Source of the DNA: Prostheceraeus crozeri
Taxonomy: Eukaryota > Platyhelminthes > Polycladida > Euryleptidae
Reading direction: 5' to 3'
NCBI GenBank assembly: GCA_907163375.1
Contig: CAJQUW010008706.1
Location: 620,001-684,000 of the forward strand
DNA: 64,000 nucleotides
The notes under the pieces were generated by a model, which was not told where the DNA came from, made no database searches, and saw nothing but the letters and a program-made list of their open reading frames with translations. How positions within the stretch are numbered: the stretch's first letter is position 1; every line of letters starts with the position of its first letter. Positions 50,763 to 62,904 of the stretch are shown piece after piece. The position numbers and the translations under genes were made by a program.

Positions 50763-53087
50763 CTGAAGACAAATTAATCTTGTATACTATTATTCAAAAA
50801 TATCCTACTACTTACAAAGCACCATATAAGTACAATGGCTATCATATAAATTGTTTGAGTTTTAAAAATTGGCTTACCCTCAATGTACAACTTTTCGTTG
50901 CGTTCCTCCAGCAACAAACACGCTAATTCTTTATCTTCTTGCAGCTCTGGAACAGTCATCCCCTCGATGCAAAGGCGTTGTAGTTGTCGTTGAGACCATA
51001 ATGTCGTGAGACCACGAGCAGAGACGTATGGACAATAACTAAGATCGAGAGCGAGCAAAGTACGACGTACATGATAAAGTTGAGAGATGCAGTGGTCATC
51101 TACGAAGGCGCAGGCTCGCAGTGACAAATACTGTAGGTTTTGCAATCCACCTGTAATAGAAAACTTGTGTAACCTCCTAATTTATGAAACTGGTCAGCTA
51201 GTAATCTTCACTTACGCAGGTAGCAGAGCCCTTCATACATTATGGGAGTATTGCCAAGGTCAATTATCTCCAACTTGTATTTGGAGGAAGGTCCGGTGGT
51301 CATATCTCTAGGAAGGAGAGCACGTTTTTTGAGTTGATTCCGACTTCCACGCAACCACTGATCTGAGCCCTGAAACTTCACAGCCCCACCAATCCGAAGA
51401 ACCATTTCTGCAACTGCCACATCATTCCCCAGCCTTTCCAAACTTTCTTTAGAGATCCTGAAAAACACCGGAATTCCATAAAAGGCATAGAATTGCATCC
51501 CTGATTAGACCGGAGCAGGTATCGCAATTCACTCAAGAAAAAAACCGGAAAATCGGGAAAAACCGGGGTTTGAATGCATAAATTTGAAATATTTACATTA
51601 GACTAATTTCGCAAAAAACCGGAAAAGCCTGAAAAAACGGAAAATTGCGATCCCTGGACCGGAGTCCTTTGCCCCTACCATCAGTTACATTAAACTCGAA
51701 ATCATGTTCAAGTAGAAGCCGCTTCAATCAGTCACTAAATTGAATCAATTTACTCCGGAACAAATTGAATTATGTTCATTAGGATTGATATTTTGCTTAA
51801 TCTCAGAACCTCTTTAATTGATTCACATTTTTGTCACAGTTAATGAGCTGCCACATAGATTGTAACTTGAACTGCATAACTGCGCTCTCATTTTATTGGC
51901 TCTGGACAAAATCGCTCGCCAGTGGAAGCTTTTAACTCTATTTCATGATAATTATTCTATCTCTATATAAATACAATGCATAGCAGATAATCATACCAAA
52001 TCATTTCTCCATGACGACACACAGCGGTATGCATTGTATCTAACCGCATGTTCACAATATCCATGTGCTCGTAAATGTCATCGAGTTTTCGCTCACATTT
52101 CTTGTGATTTTATAAGTCATGACAGTCTGTTTTTTTCATTAGGTAGGCCTTTATCTTTTAATCTCATGCCATAACACAGATAAAATTGCCTAGCTTAATT
52201 AGTTTTTGATGAGAATAATGCTGTCTTTAGTTGAGTTTTGAATTCAGCTAAATCCTGTAGTTTGTATTCGAATAGCTCGCATACTACAAGTAGACACACT
52301 ACTTGTAGGCAGGTTGCATGTACAATTGAGCATGCGATGAAAATACGAGTTAGATTGTTCATACATGACAAACTTCGAAACACTGAAATATGACTGGCTG
52401 AACTTATTTTCTACTCATCAAAGCAGTGTTCAGACTTTGCAAAATTCTTCTTTTAATTCCAAACATCACATATCCAATAGATAACAGTTTCATTTCAAAA
52501 TCAATCGACTGGAGACAAAGTTGCCTAAGACTGTACTTTATATAAGATAAATTTAATTAAGAAAGTACTTTACTAAACAACTTTCCTACTAATATTGTTA
52601 TTTGGCCTATTCTTAGACGATCACCGGCCAAATTATCCAACCAGTCAATTAATTGGATTAAATGCGATCGGACAAACATATATCAATGAAGCGATTTACA
52701 CTGTACTGACAGAAGGAATAAATGGGTCAATGAGAAAAATGCAGGCACTGATAACACAATAGTGATACGGCAAATCGAACAGTACATAAGACAGACACAC
52801 TACAAAAAAAATTCATTCAAATATGTTTTATCTTACATTTGTTGTTTGCGAAATCGACGTCGCTGACGTATCATAGCTGAACGCTTCACGTTTTCTTTAC
52901 TGGTATCGTACTGTTTCGTCATTCCAAGTGAATACAACCTCAAAACTTCTATTCCTTCCAGATTTGCCTTTCCCCAATGGCCGATTGTATCCCATGTGTC
53001 GTTGTGTTTGGAGCGTACACTGACCGACTGACTGCTGCTCAACTGCATGCAAGCTCGCCAACTTCTTAATATGCAGCGAGACAGCAT
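50446..53087 (-). CDS. DMAC2: DMAC2 (ATP5SL-like), distal membrane-arm assembly component 2
   Basis: DMAC2 is a mitochondrial protein needed to assemble the distal membrane arm of respiratory complex I. Four exons, 53087-52837, 51457-51216, 51150-50878 and 50762-50446, join through GT/AG sites with matching phases to 360 codons plus TAA. The N-terminus 'MLSRCILRSWRACMQLSSSQSVSVRSK' is basic with no acidic residues, as expected for a mitochondrial presequence. The core 'LRIGGAVKFQGSDQWLRG', 'EGLCYLRGLQNLQYLSLRACAFVDDHCISQLY', 'LALDLSYCPYVSARGLTTLW' and 'LQRLCIEGM' aligns with human DMAC2 ('KQGGAVKFRDKEWIR', '[21 protein letters not shown]', 'LSLAGCPRISERGLACL') and has leucine-rich (AMN1-type) repeats. 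The protein is about 100 residues longer than human DMAC2 because of a charged C-terminal tail. The related ATP5S/DMAC2L is a less likely match. Confidence 0.9.
50878..51150 (-). CDS. DMAC2: DMAC2 exon 3 (leucine-rich repeats)
   Basis: Acceptor CTATTACAG|GTGGATTG, donor ATTGAGG|GTAAGC, phase 1 in and out. It contains the 'LQYLSLRACAFVDDHC', 'LALDLSYCPYVSARGL' and 'LQRLCIEGM' repeats. Confidence 0.92.
51216..51457 (-). CDS. DMAC2: DMAC2 exon 2
   Basis: Acceptor GTTTTTCAG|GATCTC completes the split ATG codon; donor TACCTGC|GTAAGT, phase 1. It carries the conserved 'GGAVKF' motif and 'IDLGNTPIMYEGLCYL'. Confidence 0.9.
51458..52836. other. DMAC2 intron 1
   Basis: About 1.4 kb; no gene or clear transposon recognised. 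Confidence 0.6.
52837..53087 (-). CDS. DMAC2: DMAC2 exon 1
   Basis: ATG at 53087-53085; donor CAACAAAT|GTAAGA, phase 2. It encodes the presequence and 'EVLRLYSLGMTKQYDTSKENVKRSAMIRQRRRFRKQQ'. Confidence 0.85.
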
Positions 53088-53152
53088 GGTGAACTATAAA
53101 TACAAAGGACATTCATAAGTATAAAACGAAATCCGTAGGACTATATTTTTTG

Positions 53153-53306
53153 TCAAACTTGAAGAATACCCGAAAACGGCAGGTGGTGTAATCGACTGCT
53201 ATCCTGATAGCGAGGTTTTTCAGCCACTAAAGGAAGCTATCTTTATGCGAACAGACTAGAATGGCAATCGATTACACTGTCGTTTTCGGGCATTCCTCAA
53301 CTTTGA
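53153..53306. mobile_element. 154-bp MITE upstream of DMAC2
   Basis: TIRs of about 40-45 bp: TCAAACTTGAAGAATACCCG at the left pairs with CGGGCATTCCTCAACTTTGA at the right; the arms continue through CGAAAACG and TGTAATCGA. It lies 66-219 bases upstream of the DMAC2 start codon, probably in its promoter or 5' UTR. No clear TSD. Confidence 0.8.
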
Positions 53307-53864
53307 TGTCTGACCCTCTATTCAGAGAAAAACCAGTGTCACATTTTGATGTGTTCTTGGTCATCCTAAATGTAGGTGTCATCTTGAATGCATGTGAACA
53401 AAAGGACAGAGAAGTCAAAGTTTTTCTTAAAGCAATATCGATTCAAGCAAAAATTAGTTTCATCAAATTCATGCCATACCTTGCTGAAAAGACTTAGAAC
53501 CAATCAAAGTCATCTGTCCTTAACCATCTCTAGAGAAAATTTACGTGTGCAAAATATGTCTTCTGATATTGGCTATAAGGCTGTCGAATACTCTAGCCAA
53601 AATATATCCTAGCACTGACACTGTTTTGACTATAATTTAATGACTATATGACAATAACTAAAATCCGCGAAAAATCTGAACCCCCTAAGTTGGTTTTTGG
53701 GTAGGATAATCTAAAAGCTGGTGGCAATGTGAAACACACATTGAAAAATACTAAATGTTTCAAGCGCAACTGCAGATTCTAGAAATTCCTTCAACTTGAG
53801 TAAGAGCAACATTCTGCAAGCTTCATGCACCAAGTCCTTTAAGTTCACAGACTGAATATTTACT
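53307..53864. other. Intergenic DNA
   Basis: Only short open frames; nothing recognised. Confidence 0.4.
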
Positions 53865-53872
53865 GATATGAT

Positions 53873-55805
53873 CAGAGGTGCAACCTCGACCTCGCAGACC
53901 TCAATAGTCTGACCTCGACCTCAACCTCGATTAGGCAAATTTCAATCGAGGTCGAGGTCGGACTGAACAGTAGTCAGATAATTACAGAAATTTTTCACCA
54001 TTTAATGTTTTTTCATTTGTTTCCCTGCTTTTCATACTGATTTGCTTCTTTACCCGTACTTATCGGACACCTCGGACGTAAGAATCTTGAATAAACACAA
54101 AATTTGAATGATTGCAGCTAATACTATGGAAATATAGAAATGTACTTATTGTTCAGCCGCCAGGACGAGTTTTTGCATGGAACGAGAACAAAGATGAGAT
54201 TTTCACAGCATGTTCTACACCAGGGGTCTGAAAACTCCCGCCTAGCTAGTATTCCAGTACGGCATAACGGCTCCTTAATTTTCTTAACTGCATCCGGCCT
54301 AACTGACTTGTAGCAGTTTTCGCAGAAACAATTGTGCTAAAGGCATGCCTTAAGGAAAACTGAAAATTTTAACACGCCCTAAGTTTCCATTACTGTTAGC
54401 CCGTGCCAAGCGCGATAATGAAGCTTTGAAAGAACAAGCTGTGATCTCAGCTCATAGACGAGTACCTAAATGACATTCTGTTGTTGAACGCTTCCTCAGC
54501 CAATCCCGATGTTGTTTCCATCTCAAAGAAACATGTTTCCAATTGATCGTGTCCTATATTTTAACAAATTTGTCTTTTCTTGGAAAGCTTGTTTTATACG
54601 ACCCTGTGCGCCTTCTTGACTACGCGAAATGGCCTAGTTGTCGAAAACGCTTGCCAACCCCTGTTCTACACCCTAAGACTATTACGAAAATGCGCGCCTT
54701 CCGAGTTCCTTCAATCTATAGACAGAAGAAAGAATCAGTTTGATGTGTTTACTCCGACTATGCGAGATCTACTAACTTTAGCGGAATGTCTTATGCTAAG
54801 ATATATCTTCAGGTAATGAAGTCATGCAACCATATACCTCAACCTACAAAACTAAACACATTAGGTTTCATCGAGCATCTTGAAAAGGTAAACATAATTT
54901 TTATAAAATTGTAGCTCAAACCTTAAGCATCTAACCACATTCTTACAAACATCACACATCGAAATCGTCTCTAGCGCTTGATAGAACGTGATAGAAGACG
55001 ATATGAAGACATGGCATGTCCAAAATTATGTAGTAGCTACTGTTGATATATCGCGCATAGTTCGAGTGAACACACCAAGCTGATGTTGGTCGAAAACCTC
55101 AATTAACATGTCTTATACTTTGATATTGTTTGTAGATCAAAGGAACTCGATAGAACTCGGAAAGTGGGCATTTTCGTATAAGTCAGAGTGTAGAAGATTC
55201 TGTGAAAGTCTCATCTTCGGTCGCGTTCCATGCAGAAGCTCGTCCTGGCGGCGGGACTGCAAGTATATCTATATGTTTCCATAGCATTTGTTATAATCAT
55301 TCAAATTTTATGTACACATCTAACTTTGTATTCGAGATTCTTGTGTCCAAAGTAAGCACCTGTTGAGATTGGACGTGAGGGCTCATGCCACTGGAAAATT
55401 TCAATTAAATTTGAATCGCTTTTTCATTTACAAAAGAAAATGTTTTTTAATGATTTTATGTCATGTATTCAGTGATTCTTTGAGCATATCCGTGAATAAT
55501 CATCATTTTTTATCTGCACTTGTTAGTATAAAGAATATATAACACTTTCACATAAACATAAGCATAAAGCACATTATGATGTAGCAATCAACTAATCATA
55601 ACGATCTAAGATTATATTCAGATTTTCAGTGTGTTGACAGACCGTGATTAACAACATGATAAACACAAATATTTTTATTTTCCTTTCATGCACGTGCCAG
55701 ATACCAAAGTCAATCAATGTTATATAACTTATTTCGGGGCCGACCTCGATTCGACCACGACCTTGATCTCGACCTCTATTAAATTTAATCGAGGTTGCAT
55801 CACTG
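53873..55805. mobile_element. hAT-type non-autonomous element with perfect 8-bp TSD and a second inverted repeat inside
   Basis: Ends CAGAGGTGCAACCTCGA (53873) and TCGAGGTTGCATCACTG (ending 55805), flanked by exact GATATGAT duplications (53865-53872 and 55806-55813). Subterminal GACCTCGACCTC arrays lie at both ends (53880-53965 and 55740-55795). Inside, an independent pair of arms at about 54055-54215 and 55195-55363 is inverted (shared GCCGCCAGGACGAG ... GGAACG ... GATGAGACTTTCAC and AAAATTTGAATGATT). This suggests another element or a compound structure. The inner right arm is related to the MITE at 23820. No transposase seen. Confidence 0.85.
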
Positions 55806-55813
55806 GATATGAT

Positions 55814-56419
55814 AATATTATTTTTTTCCTGTTGAAGTAAGTGGTCGTAAAGGAGAGGAAATCTGTGTCATTCGTTAAGAAATTGAAAACACCAGTTTTG
55901 AATCTGAGTGGCTAGAAAATATACAATCTGCAAAGCAACCACTAAACCTATCCAATTTACCAAAAACAAATCAGTCCCTGCCCTGATAGTAGAACAACGA
56001 TTCGATTCCAACTTAAATAGTATCGTTACTACCCGGTAGAGGCAGATTTCAGACAATGATTACACGGAAAAGGTTTTGTTCTCATTCGAATTTATCAATG
56101 AGTAAGCAAAGTTGTCAAAATCTCCCGACATAATTTACTCAGTTCAATGGTCTAGTCTTCCAAGTTTTGATATGACACTCTAATGCAGGATGACTATGTC
56201 GGCGATTGTTCACTTCATTTCGGAAGCCGGAAAGATTTAGATTTTTTGATTAACCTTTTACAATCGGATTCCGAAAAAGTGAGACCTTTGTTTATATAAT
56301 GGCTTCATGCTTTTAATTTTATTAAATTTAATGCTAATTAATTTTATGCCAATAAATATCACGGATAGTCATGCTGGAGGTATGAGGAGAAGCATTGCTG
56401 AGCAGTGATAGATTCATCA
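55814..56419. other. Intergenic DNA
   Basis: Nothing recognised. Confidence 0.4.
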
Positions 56420-57934
56420 AACTCACAAAAATTTGAAATCATCGGCGTATTATAAAATGTTATTATTAGAAAGGCACACATCGATATCGTTTATAAAAAT
56501 GTTGAAAAACAATGGCCCCAAAACAGAGCCTTGCAAAACCCCAGTGGAAGCCTCTATATGGTTAGAGACCGCTTCATGAATTCTCGAATGCCTCTTTGAA
56601 ATAGAAAAGCAACATCAACACACCTTCTAGAAACTAACTTACACGACATATTCGAAAAAGGTAAGAGCAGCTGCTTCTGTCGAGCGGTCTCATGAACCCA
56701 TGCTGAGGTTAAGAATATTAATTTACTTGTACAAATAAAACGATCCAATGATATTTGATAACTTTCTATATGACTCTACAAACGGAACTAGCAATTGCAT
56801 TTGGTCGGAAGGCTTTAAGGTCTTATTTGTCACCAGTTTAAAAATGGGCATAACCGACAGCGTTATTCAATCATACAGGATTTTTTTTGTAGTCACAGAT
56901 ATCATAAATAAGGTAGTAAGTTTACTACCAAGAACAGTCGCACCTTCCTTCAATACCTTGCATGAAATTCCGTCAATGTCAGTATTCGCACGATCGGGAA
57001 AGTTCATCAAAATGTCACGTATGATAGAGGCGTCGAACGGAACATGATAGAAGGATTGCTATCACCAAAGTGCACAATTTGCTGGTGAGATCCAGTACAA
57101 TTTTACTAAATGTCGTGGCAATCTGATAATGATCTGCAAGAATGCTACCAAATTATCTTTCAATACATCAAAGCGATGATCTACAATGAGCATACCTTTT
57201 ATATATGACCAAAATGCATTGCTATCGGACTTCCTCAACTTACCTACCTTAATCTCATGATCTAATTTTACTTTCTGAACAATATACGTAATAGGCATTT
57301 GAGCATGAGATTGGCAAGCTGCTGCCTCGAAGGTAGGTTTCATCTTGAATTGATCGAATAGCCTTTTGAAAGCTCTGCATGCTGCTCTGAACTTTGATGA
57401 ACGTATAGTTTGCCATTTAGATTTCCATTTATATGGCACACCTGAATCCAGTGCATTCTGGATATTCATTTCAATAAATTCCATACGTCATTAACATTTG
57501 CATGACTACTTACGACATTCCATGAGGCTGACTTCAAATGTTGCAAACATAGTTTCCAGTTGTTTCTATTGGAGAAAGAAACTCTGATAAGTTGATCTGA
57601 CGAACAGTGAATGGCAACGTTCATCTAGGTAAAAAAAGCTCTGGGACATATATGTCTGATACTTGCGTATACAGAAAAGTAAAAAGAAGTACTAGGGGGT
57701 TTGTAGATGGTGGCCGCGTAGACTAATGAATATGCTGCTTTAAGAAATTATCCAAATACCAATATCAAAAAGGACTACTGTTTGAAATAGCAACGTTGTC
57801 GGATCACATAATGTCAGGGTAATAATCTCATTCAAAAATTGAGAAGTTCACAATTCGCATAAATGTGATGGGTAGGTGATGGGTATACACATATGATATT
57901 AAGAACTTTGGCATCGTCCAGTGCAATGTGACAT
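56420..57934 (-). pseudogene. LINE ORF2 part: EEP end, linker and RT remnants
   Basis: Right after the P element the EEP continues 'IALDDAKVLNIICVYPSPTHH' (from 57934). Then 'QLIRVSFSNRNNWKLCLQHLKSASWNVVSS' and 'KVGKLRKSDSNAFWSYIKGM' (57484-57170) form the linker. RT remnants include 'FDASIIRDILMNFPDRANTDIDGIS', 'PQHGFM', 'ASTGVLQGSVLGPLFFNIFINDID' (about 56555-56480) and 'YADDF' (about 56435-56421). Multiple stops and frameshifts. Confidence 0.82.
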
Positions 57935-60900
57935 CAGGGAATTATAGATAGTGTATCGGGAAGAACAACGCACGATGTTGCGAAATCTGCCTTGACAGGG
58001 AGAGGGTTAACATCTCGCGCTGCAGTGACTGCTTACATGACAAAGATAGAGCGAGAAGCTGTCCCTTCCAAGTTCCAATGCATGCGATAACGTGACTCAC
58101 ACCTTTCATTACCTATGTGTAAATGTGTTAGCTGGGACATTGCTTCGTCTTGCTGACTATCGGACTGTCCGATTCTCAACTTCGCTCGCCATAACGTGTA
58201 TTACCGTGTAACATATATTTTAAAGACAACGTTCAACCGATGGTGTTTTCGTGCTGCGTTCCTAATTGTCGCAGTGGCTATAAGCCCAGGAAAAATGAGG
58301 TCATTGAGAAATGCTCAATGTTTCAGTTTCCAACAGACCCTGCTCTACATTCAAGATGGATGTCTGCTATCCCACGAAAGGATTTTACTCCTAATGAGAA
58401 TCACAGAGTGTGTGAGAAACACTTCAACGACCACGACTTCGAAACAACGTCGACCGACTCACGTGAAAGTAGACGGAAGAGTAGATTATCGCAAATTCTT
58501 CAGAAGAAACGATTGAAATCAACGGCAATTCCTTCAGTGTTCCCAGGGTGTCCTAAATATTTCACCAAATCTCCAACTGTTCCCCGATCTTCAAATTCGA
58601 CTGCTGATTCCCGACGGTCCTTTGAGAACAATAGAATTTGATCAGAGAATCTATTGAGGAAGATTCGTTTGATTCTCTCGATGCTCTGCGTTCGAAACTA
58701 AGTGATTCTTCAAGTCACCCTCTCCCCACCAATATTGTGAAGGTAGATCATCAGTCGTGTTTGATTTTTATGTACGTCAGTGTTTCTAACATCGAACTTA
58801 TGGCTCCTGTTCACAAAGCTACGGTGATCGTCGACGAAAGCATGAGCGTGCGAGTATTCGTGCTGTCATCAAAGTTAGAGAATTCCAACTTTCACCATAT
58901 CTTCAGTGGAGATAAAGTAAAAACTATTTCTCAACTTTGTAACGTTATTGCCTATACGAAGAATTTGTCAGAAAAACATTTAGATAACAACAGTACCTCT
59001 CAGTACCTAGAACTCGCTGCTTCTTTTCTTGAAACATTTTTAGATTGTGAAAGTCAATCAGATGACCCCGAATTTGAAATGTACCACCTAGTAAATTTTG
59101 TTATTGAGCAGCTGCGACTTTGTCAAGTACCAAAGAATGCCAGAAAATATTCATGTAAGACGTTGGCACTTTCTTTTTTGTGGCAGATTACAAGTGCATC
59201 TTTGTATAATAAATTAAGAGATATTTTTATTCTGCCCTCTATGACTACGCTGCGTTCATTGTCTAGAGGATCTGCAGTTGAAACCTGTTCGATTGATCTC
59301 GAGTATCTGCAAAGGAGATCAAGTTTTTTTGGATGACAGAGAAAAAATTGTTACATTGATGATCGACGAAGTCTATACTGCTCAGCGTGTAGAACTCAGT
59401 AATGGACAATTTGTAGGTTATACATCGGATGGCATACCCGCCAAGACCGTTTTAACTTTTATGATTCAGTCGTCTTGTTCAAAATATAAGGATATCGTGT
59501 GTTTAATTCCTGTGTTTCGACTTAATTCCGATATTTTGTACAATGAGTTTATGAGTGTCATTCGTCAAATTGATTCACTTTTTCGTGTTGTTGCTGCTTC
59601 AACTGACAATCATGTGATCAACCGCTCTTTTTTCAAGCGACTTTGTGGTGGTAATCAAATATTTCCTTTTATTAACCATCCTATTCGAGCAGAGGCAAAA
59701 CTGTTTATTTTATTTGATTTCACTCACAACTTGAAGAACATATTCAATAATTTTGTGAATAAAACAAAAATGACACTTCCTGATGGACATAGAGATATTT
59801 TGAACGTTGACGGTGTTTGTAATGCCTCATTTTTACATGTAAAGAAACTGTATTCGAAGGAGGAGAACTTGCCTTTGAAGATAGCAAATGCATTGAAGGC
59901 TCGCTAAATCCGGTTAATATTTCTCGAACCTATCCTCAACATGCGCTGTCAATTTTCCATGAATCAACTGTGAATGCTCTTAGATTTTATGATGACAGAG
60001 ATAGGCAGACAGCTGCATATGTACAGATAATTGTTAACGTTTGGAAAATTGTTTCACTAAAAAATCCTTCCGAAGGATTTCACAAAAGTGATCCTATGTG
60101 TGAACCTTTTCGAAATCTGTCAGATTCTCATGTTTTGTATTTGAGACGTGTCACAAATCTTTTTGAAGACTGGAAGAAGTCTAGACGGTCAGGTCTCACA
60201 GATGAAACATTTTTAGCTTGTATTCAAACTATGAAAGCTCTACCTATGCTAGCAGATTATTTAATAAAAATGCATGGTTTTTCATATGTACTTCTTGGAA
60301 AATTCTGTTCTGATCCTATTGAAGCCCGATTCAAATGAACGGGGGCAACATTTTAATGTCAATAAAACAATTGCTTGAATCAGAAAAGAAAATTCGTGTA
60401 CTTGGTCAAATTCAGCGGAAACTTATTTCCACTGTTATGCATGATGACTCCTTTCTGATTGTTAAACCAGACGCTTTATGTGAGTCCAAGTGGTTGGTGG
60501 ATTTTTTGTCACCAGAATTGTTGGACTTCGACAATTTATTAGAAAATGATGTAAATATTGTTTACTATGTTGCTGGTTACATCGGTAGAAGTGTTGCACG
60601 CCAATTCAAATGTTCGGAATGTAAAATTCTGCTTATTGCAAATGATTCTGTCGACGAGTGTCCACCGTTTACGATTCCTTTGGGTAGTAGCCAGCTTTTT
60701 GAAATGGCCAATCGAGGTGGTTTGGCTAAGCCCTCAGATTTGTGTTTTCTTATAAGCGCGATCGGCTACCTCTCTTACGCTGTCATTTTTGAAATGATGT
60801 TTCGAAATCACGTTTCCTTTCAGAGCAAAATCATCGCTCTCTGTTTGTGAAAGCAACATCTGATGTAATGATGCGCAAATTCTGTAATATATCGACGAGA

Positions 60901-61460
60901 TGCAAATCAAATCATATTGCTGTTGACCATATTCTCACACGAATGTACAATTGTTTGTCAAAGAATGAACTAAAACGAGTGAACAAAGATGAGTCGGCAA
61001 GTATCACAAAAAAATGCAGGAAACTTCAGAGTGATTTTTGATGTACACAATGGTTGTCAAATCATGTAAATATGATGTTGTAAATATTCCTTAATTTTCT
61101 GTGAATAGTTCTTGCAATATTTTCTTATTTGTTGGATGAATGTTTTAACACGAATTTTTGTAAATATTGTAAAATTATGTAAAAAAACAAGAAACTGTAG
61201 AGAAATGCTGCAAACTGTAATAAATTTTCTTGTCATATTCTTCATTGCTTTCATTATTTATATAGTGTATAAAGATGGGGATGTGCGCATATACATGAGT
61301 TATGATATGCAATTAATAGTTGTACATAGCGATTTAGTATCTTGACTTAGGCAACATGAGTGGTAGTGTTCTAAACTACTAATGAAAGTAACCCTCATTA
61401 TGTCAGTAGTGCGACGTTGTTGTTCTTCCCGTAACAAAAGATATAATCTATAATTCCCTG
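57935..61460 (+). mobile_element. P-element-type DNA transposon (THAP transposase), complete ends, perfect 8-bp TSD
   Basis: The ends are CAGGGAATTATAGAT (57935-57949) and its exact inverted copy (61446-61460). A second shared inverted block, CGGGAAGAACAAC, lies 7 bases further in on the left and 14 bases in on the right. Target duplication TGTGACAT is exact (57927-57934 and 61461-61468); 8-bp duplications are characteristic of P elements. The 3526-bp body encodes a THAP-domain transposase on the plus strand, followed by AATAAA at 61219. It is inserted in the EEP domain of a LINE. Confidence 0.96.
58240..61041 (+). pseudogene. P-element/THAP9-like transposase in six open segments
   Basis: It starts at ATG 58240 with a THAP zinc finger: 'MVFSCCVPNCRSGY', 'FQFPTDPALHSRWMSAI', 'ENHRVCEKHFND' (C2CH, DNA binding). 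Then come 'LEYLQRRSS' and the RNase-H-like catalytic region: 'IVTLMIDEVYT' (first acidic residue), 'AASTDNHVINRSFFKRL' (second), 'ILFDFTHNLKNIFNNF', 'HESTVNALRFYDDRD', and 'LLGKFCSDPIEARFK-MNGGNILMSIKQLLESEKKIR' (the DPIE-type motif). The C-terminus 'VYYVAGYIGRSVARQFKCSECKILL' is typical of this family. Segments at 58240-58641, 58638-59336, 59278-59907, 59907-60338, 60335-60850 and 60847-61041 lie in changing frames; each junction is a short overlap with no stop inside segments. One junction is at a run of seven T (about 59322-59328). Confidence 0.92.
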
Positions 61461-61468
61461 TGTGACAT

Positions 61469-61582
61469 ACTATGGCTTCAGCTTTATGCTCAGAAAATGA
61501 ATGCAACTGATAGGACTTGAAGTCTTTATTAACATATTTCAAAAATACTCCCCCACAGCCATGAGTACGGAAACACTGGAAC
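61469..61582 (-). pseudogene. LINE EEP fragment between the two insertions
   Basis: Minus strand: 'FQCFRTHGCGGVFLKYVNKDFKSYQLHSFSEHKAEAIVCH'. This is the middle of the EEP domain (GGGVFL motif). Its left side joins 57934 after removal of the P element and its right side joins 62905 after removal of the TIR element, with a one-base indel. Confidence 0.85.
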
Positions 61583-62896
61583 ATAGGGAAGACTGGGGTG
61601 ACATAGCATATGGGTCCTCCTGAAGAAACTTAAGGCAGTATGAAGCCACCAGTGTTTTCTCCAGGACCATCTCCATATCAGACAGTGATAATATTGCAAT
61701 GCCTGCTTCAGTAGTTTATGTCTCAGGCGAGGATGAAGTAAAATTGTTGAAAAATCACCTTTTTTGGAGTTTGACACATCAACTTTCTAAGGGTCCTGTA
61801 TACAAACTCGGACGAGTTGAAAATTGAATTCTGTCTGAAGATCTATCAGAACGAGACTTCATTTGAGTGGTGGTATATCACGACTACATGAAATTTGATG
61901 TCACATGAAACGTGAACATTCATTCAGGATGGGGGTTGGGTTGAGTTGGCATATGGTGGCATGGGGAGAGTTGGCATATTAGCTGATGGGTAGAGCTGGC
62001 ATACTTTTTTAAGACCTTGCGCTGAATATCGAAGACATTTTTATGTGGCTCCTGTCTTCCATTTAAGTGCCTGACCGACCAGCTGTAGCTTCGGCCTACA
62101 TTAGAGGAGACCATGGTTAGGACCTTTTGAATCCTATTAATAGCTTTCATAAGTATTAGGCCAAATAAGGTCACATGGTCAACTGAAAAGACATCAGAAA
62201 TTTACATAAGTTTGCGGATTCATTTTTTCCACCTGAAGCCGAAGGAGCACTAATGAATGGCGCATCATGCTCTTGTTATCAGCTTTCGTCGTCATGATCA
62301 TTGCCGGTAATGATACTAGCGTCCATATGCTCCCAAACGTGGAGTTATACGATGATTGAATAAAAAGATCAAATGTACTGCACCTGTTGTCTTCCTTCGT
62401 ATAAAGTGTTGACTAAATAAATCACAAAAGTATCCTCTCCAATGTTTCCTGCAGTCGAAACAATTTATCTGTCTTGATTCATATTACCACTCTCCTTTCC
62501 AACGCTTTATTCAGCTGGGCTAATGACCGGACAGATATCTATGCCATCGTCATAGCGATAGTTATGATGGCCGTTTAACTTCCCGAAGCGCAGAGTTCCA
62601 TGCTTTTCCAATTAATCAAAAGTTGTCAATATTTAGACATCAACTACGCTGCTTTCGCTACACAAACACCTCCACATGTCATGTCTGCCCACCCCTATGT
62701 CAACCCACCACACCTGACCACGAATGTAAAAATGTGAAGCATGTGGATTCTATTGACCATTCATGAAAGAGATTTTAAAGAATGGTTAAGTGATGGTGGT
62801 GACACAGAGTGGTCACAATACCGGCACTTCACCTTCATTTATTAATCAATGAGAGCATCTTCACAAAACGTGCGCCATGTCACCCCAGTCTCCCCT
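61583..62896. mobile_element. TIR DNA transposon, AGGGGAGACTGGGG ends, 8-bp near-perfect TSD
   Basis: The left end ATAGGGAAGACTGGGGTGACA (61583) and right end (reading inward AGGGGAGACTGGGGTGACAT) form a TIR of about 22 bp. Flanks ACTGGAAC (61575-61582) and ATTGGAAC (62897-62904) match at 7 of 8. A TA duplication is also possible because TA precedes GGG at both ends. The interior has repeated GAGTTGGCATA motifs (about 61945-62003) and no recognisable transposase. It is inserted in the EEP of the minus-strand LINE. Confidence 0.78.
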
Positions 62897-62904
62897 ATTG
62901 GAAC

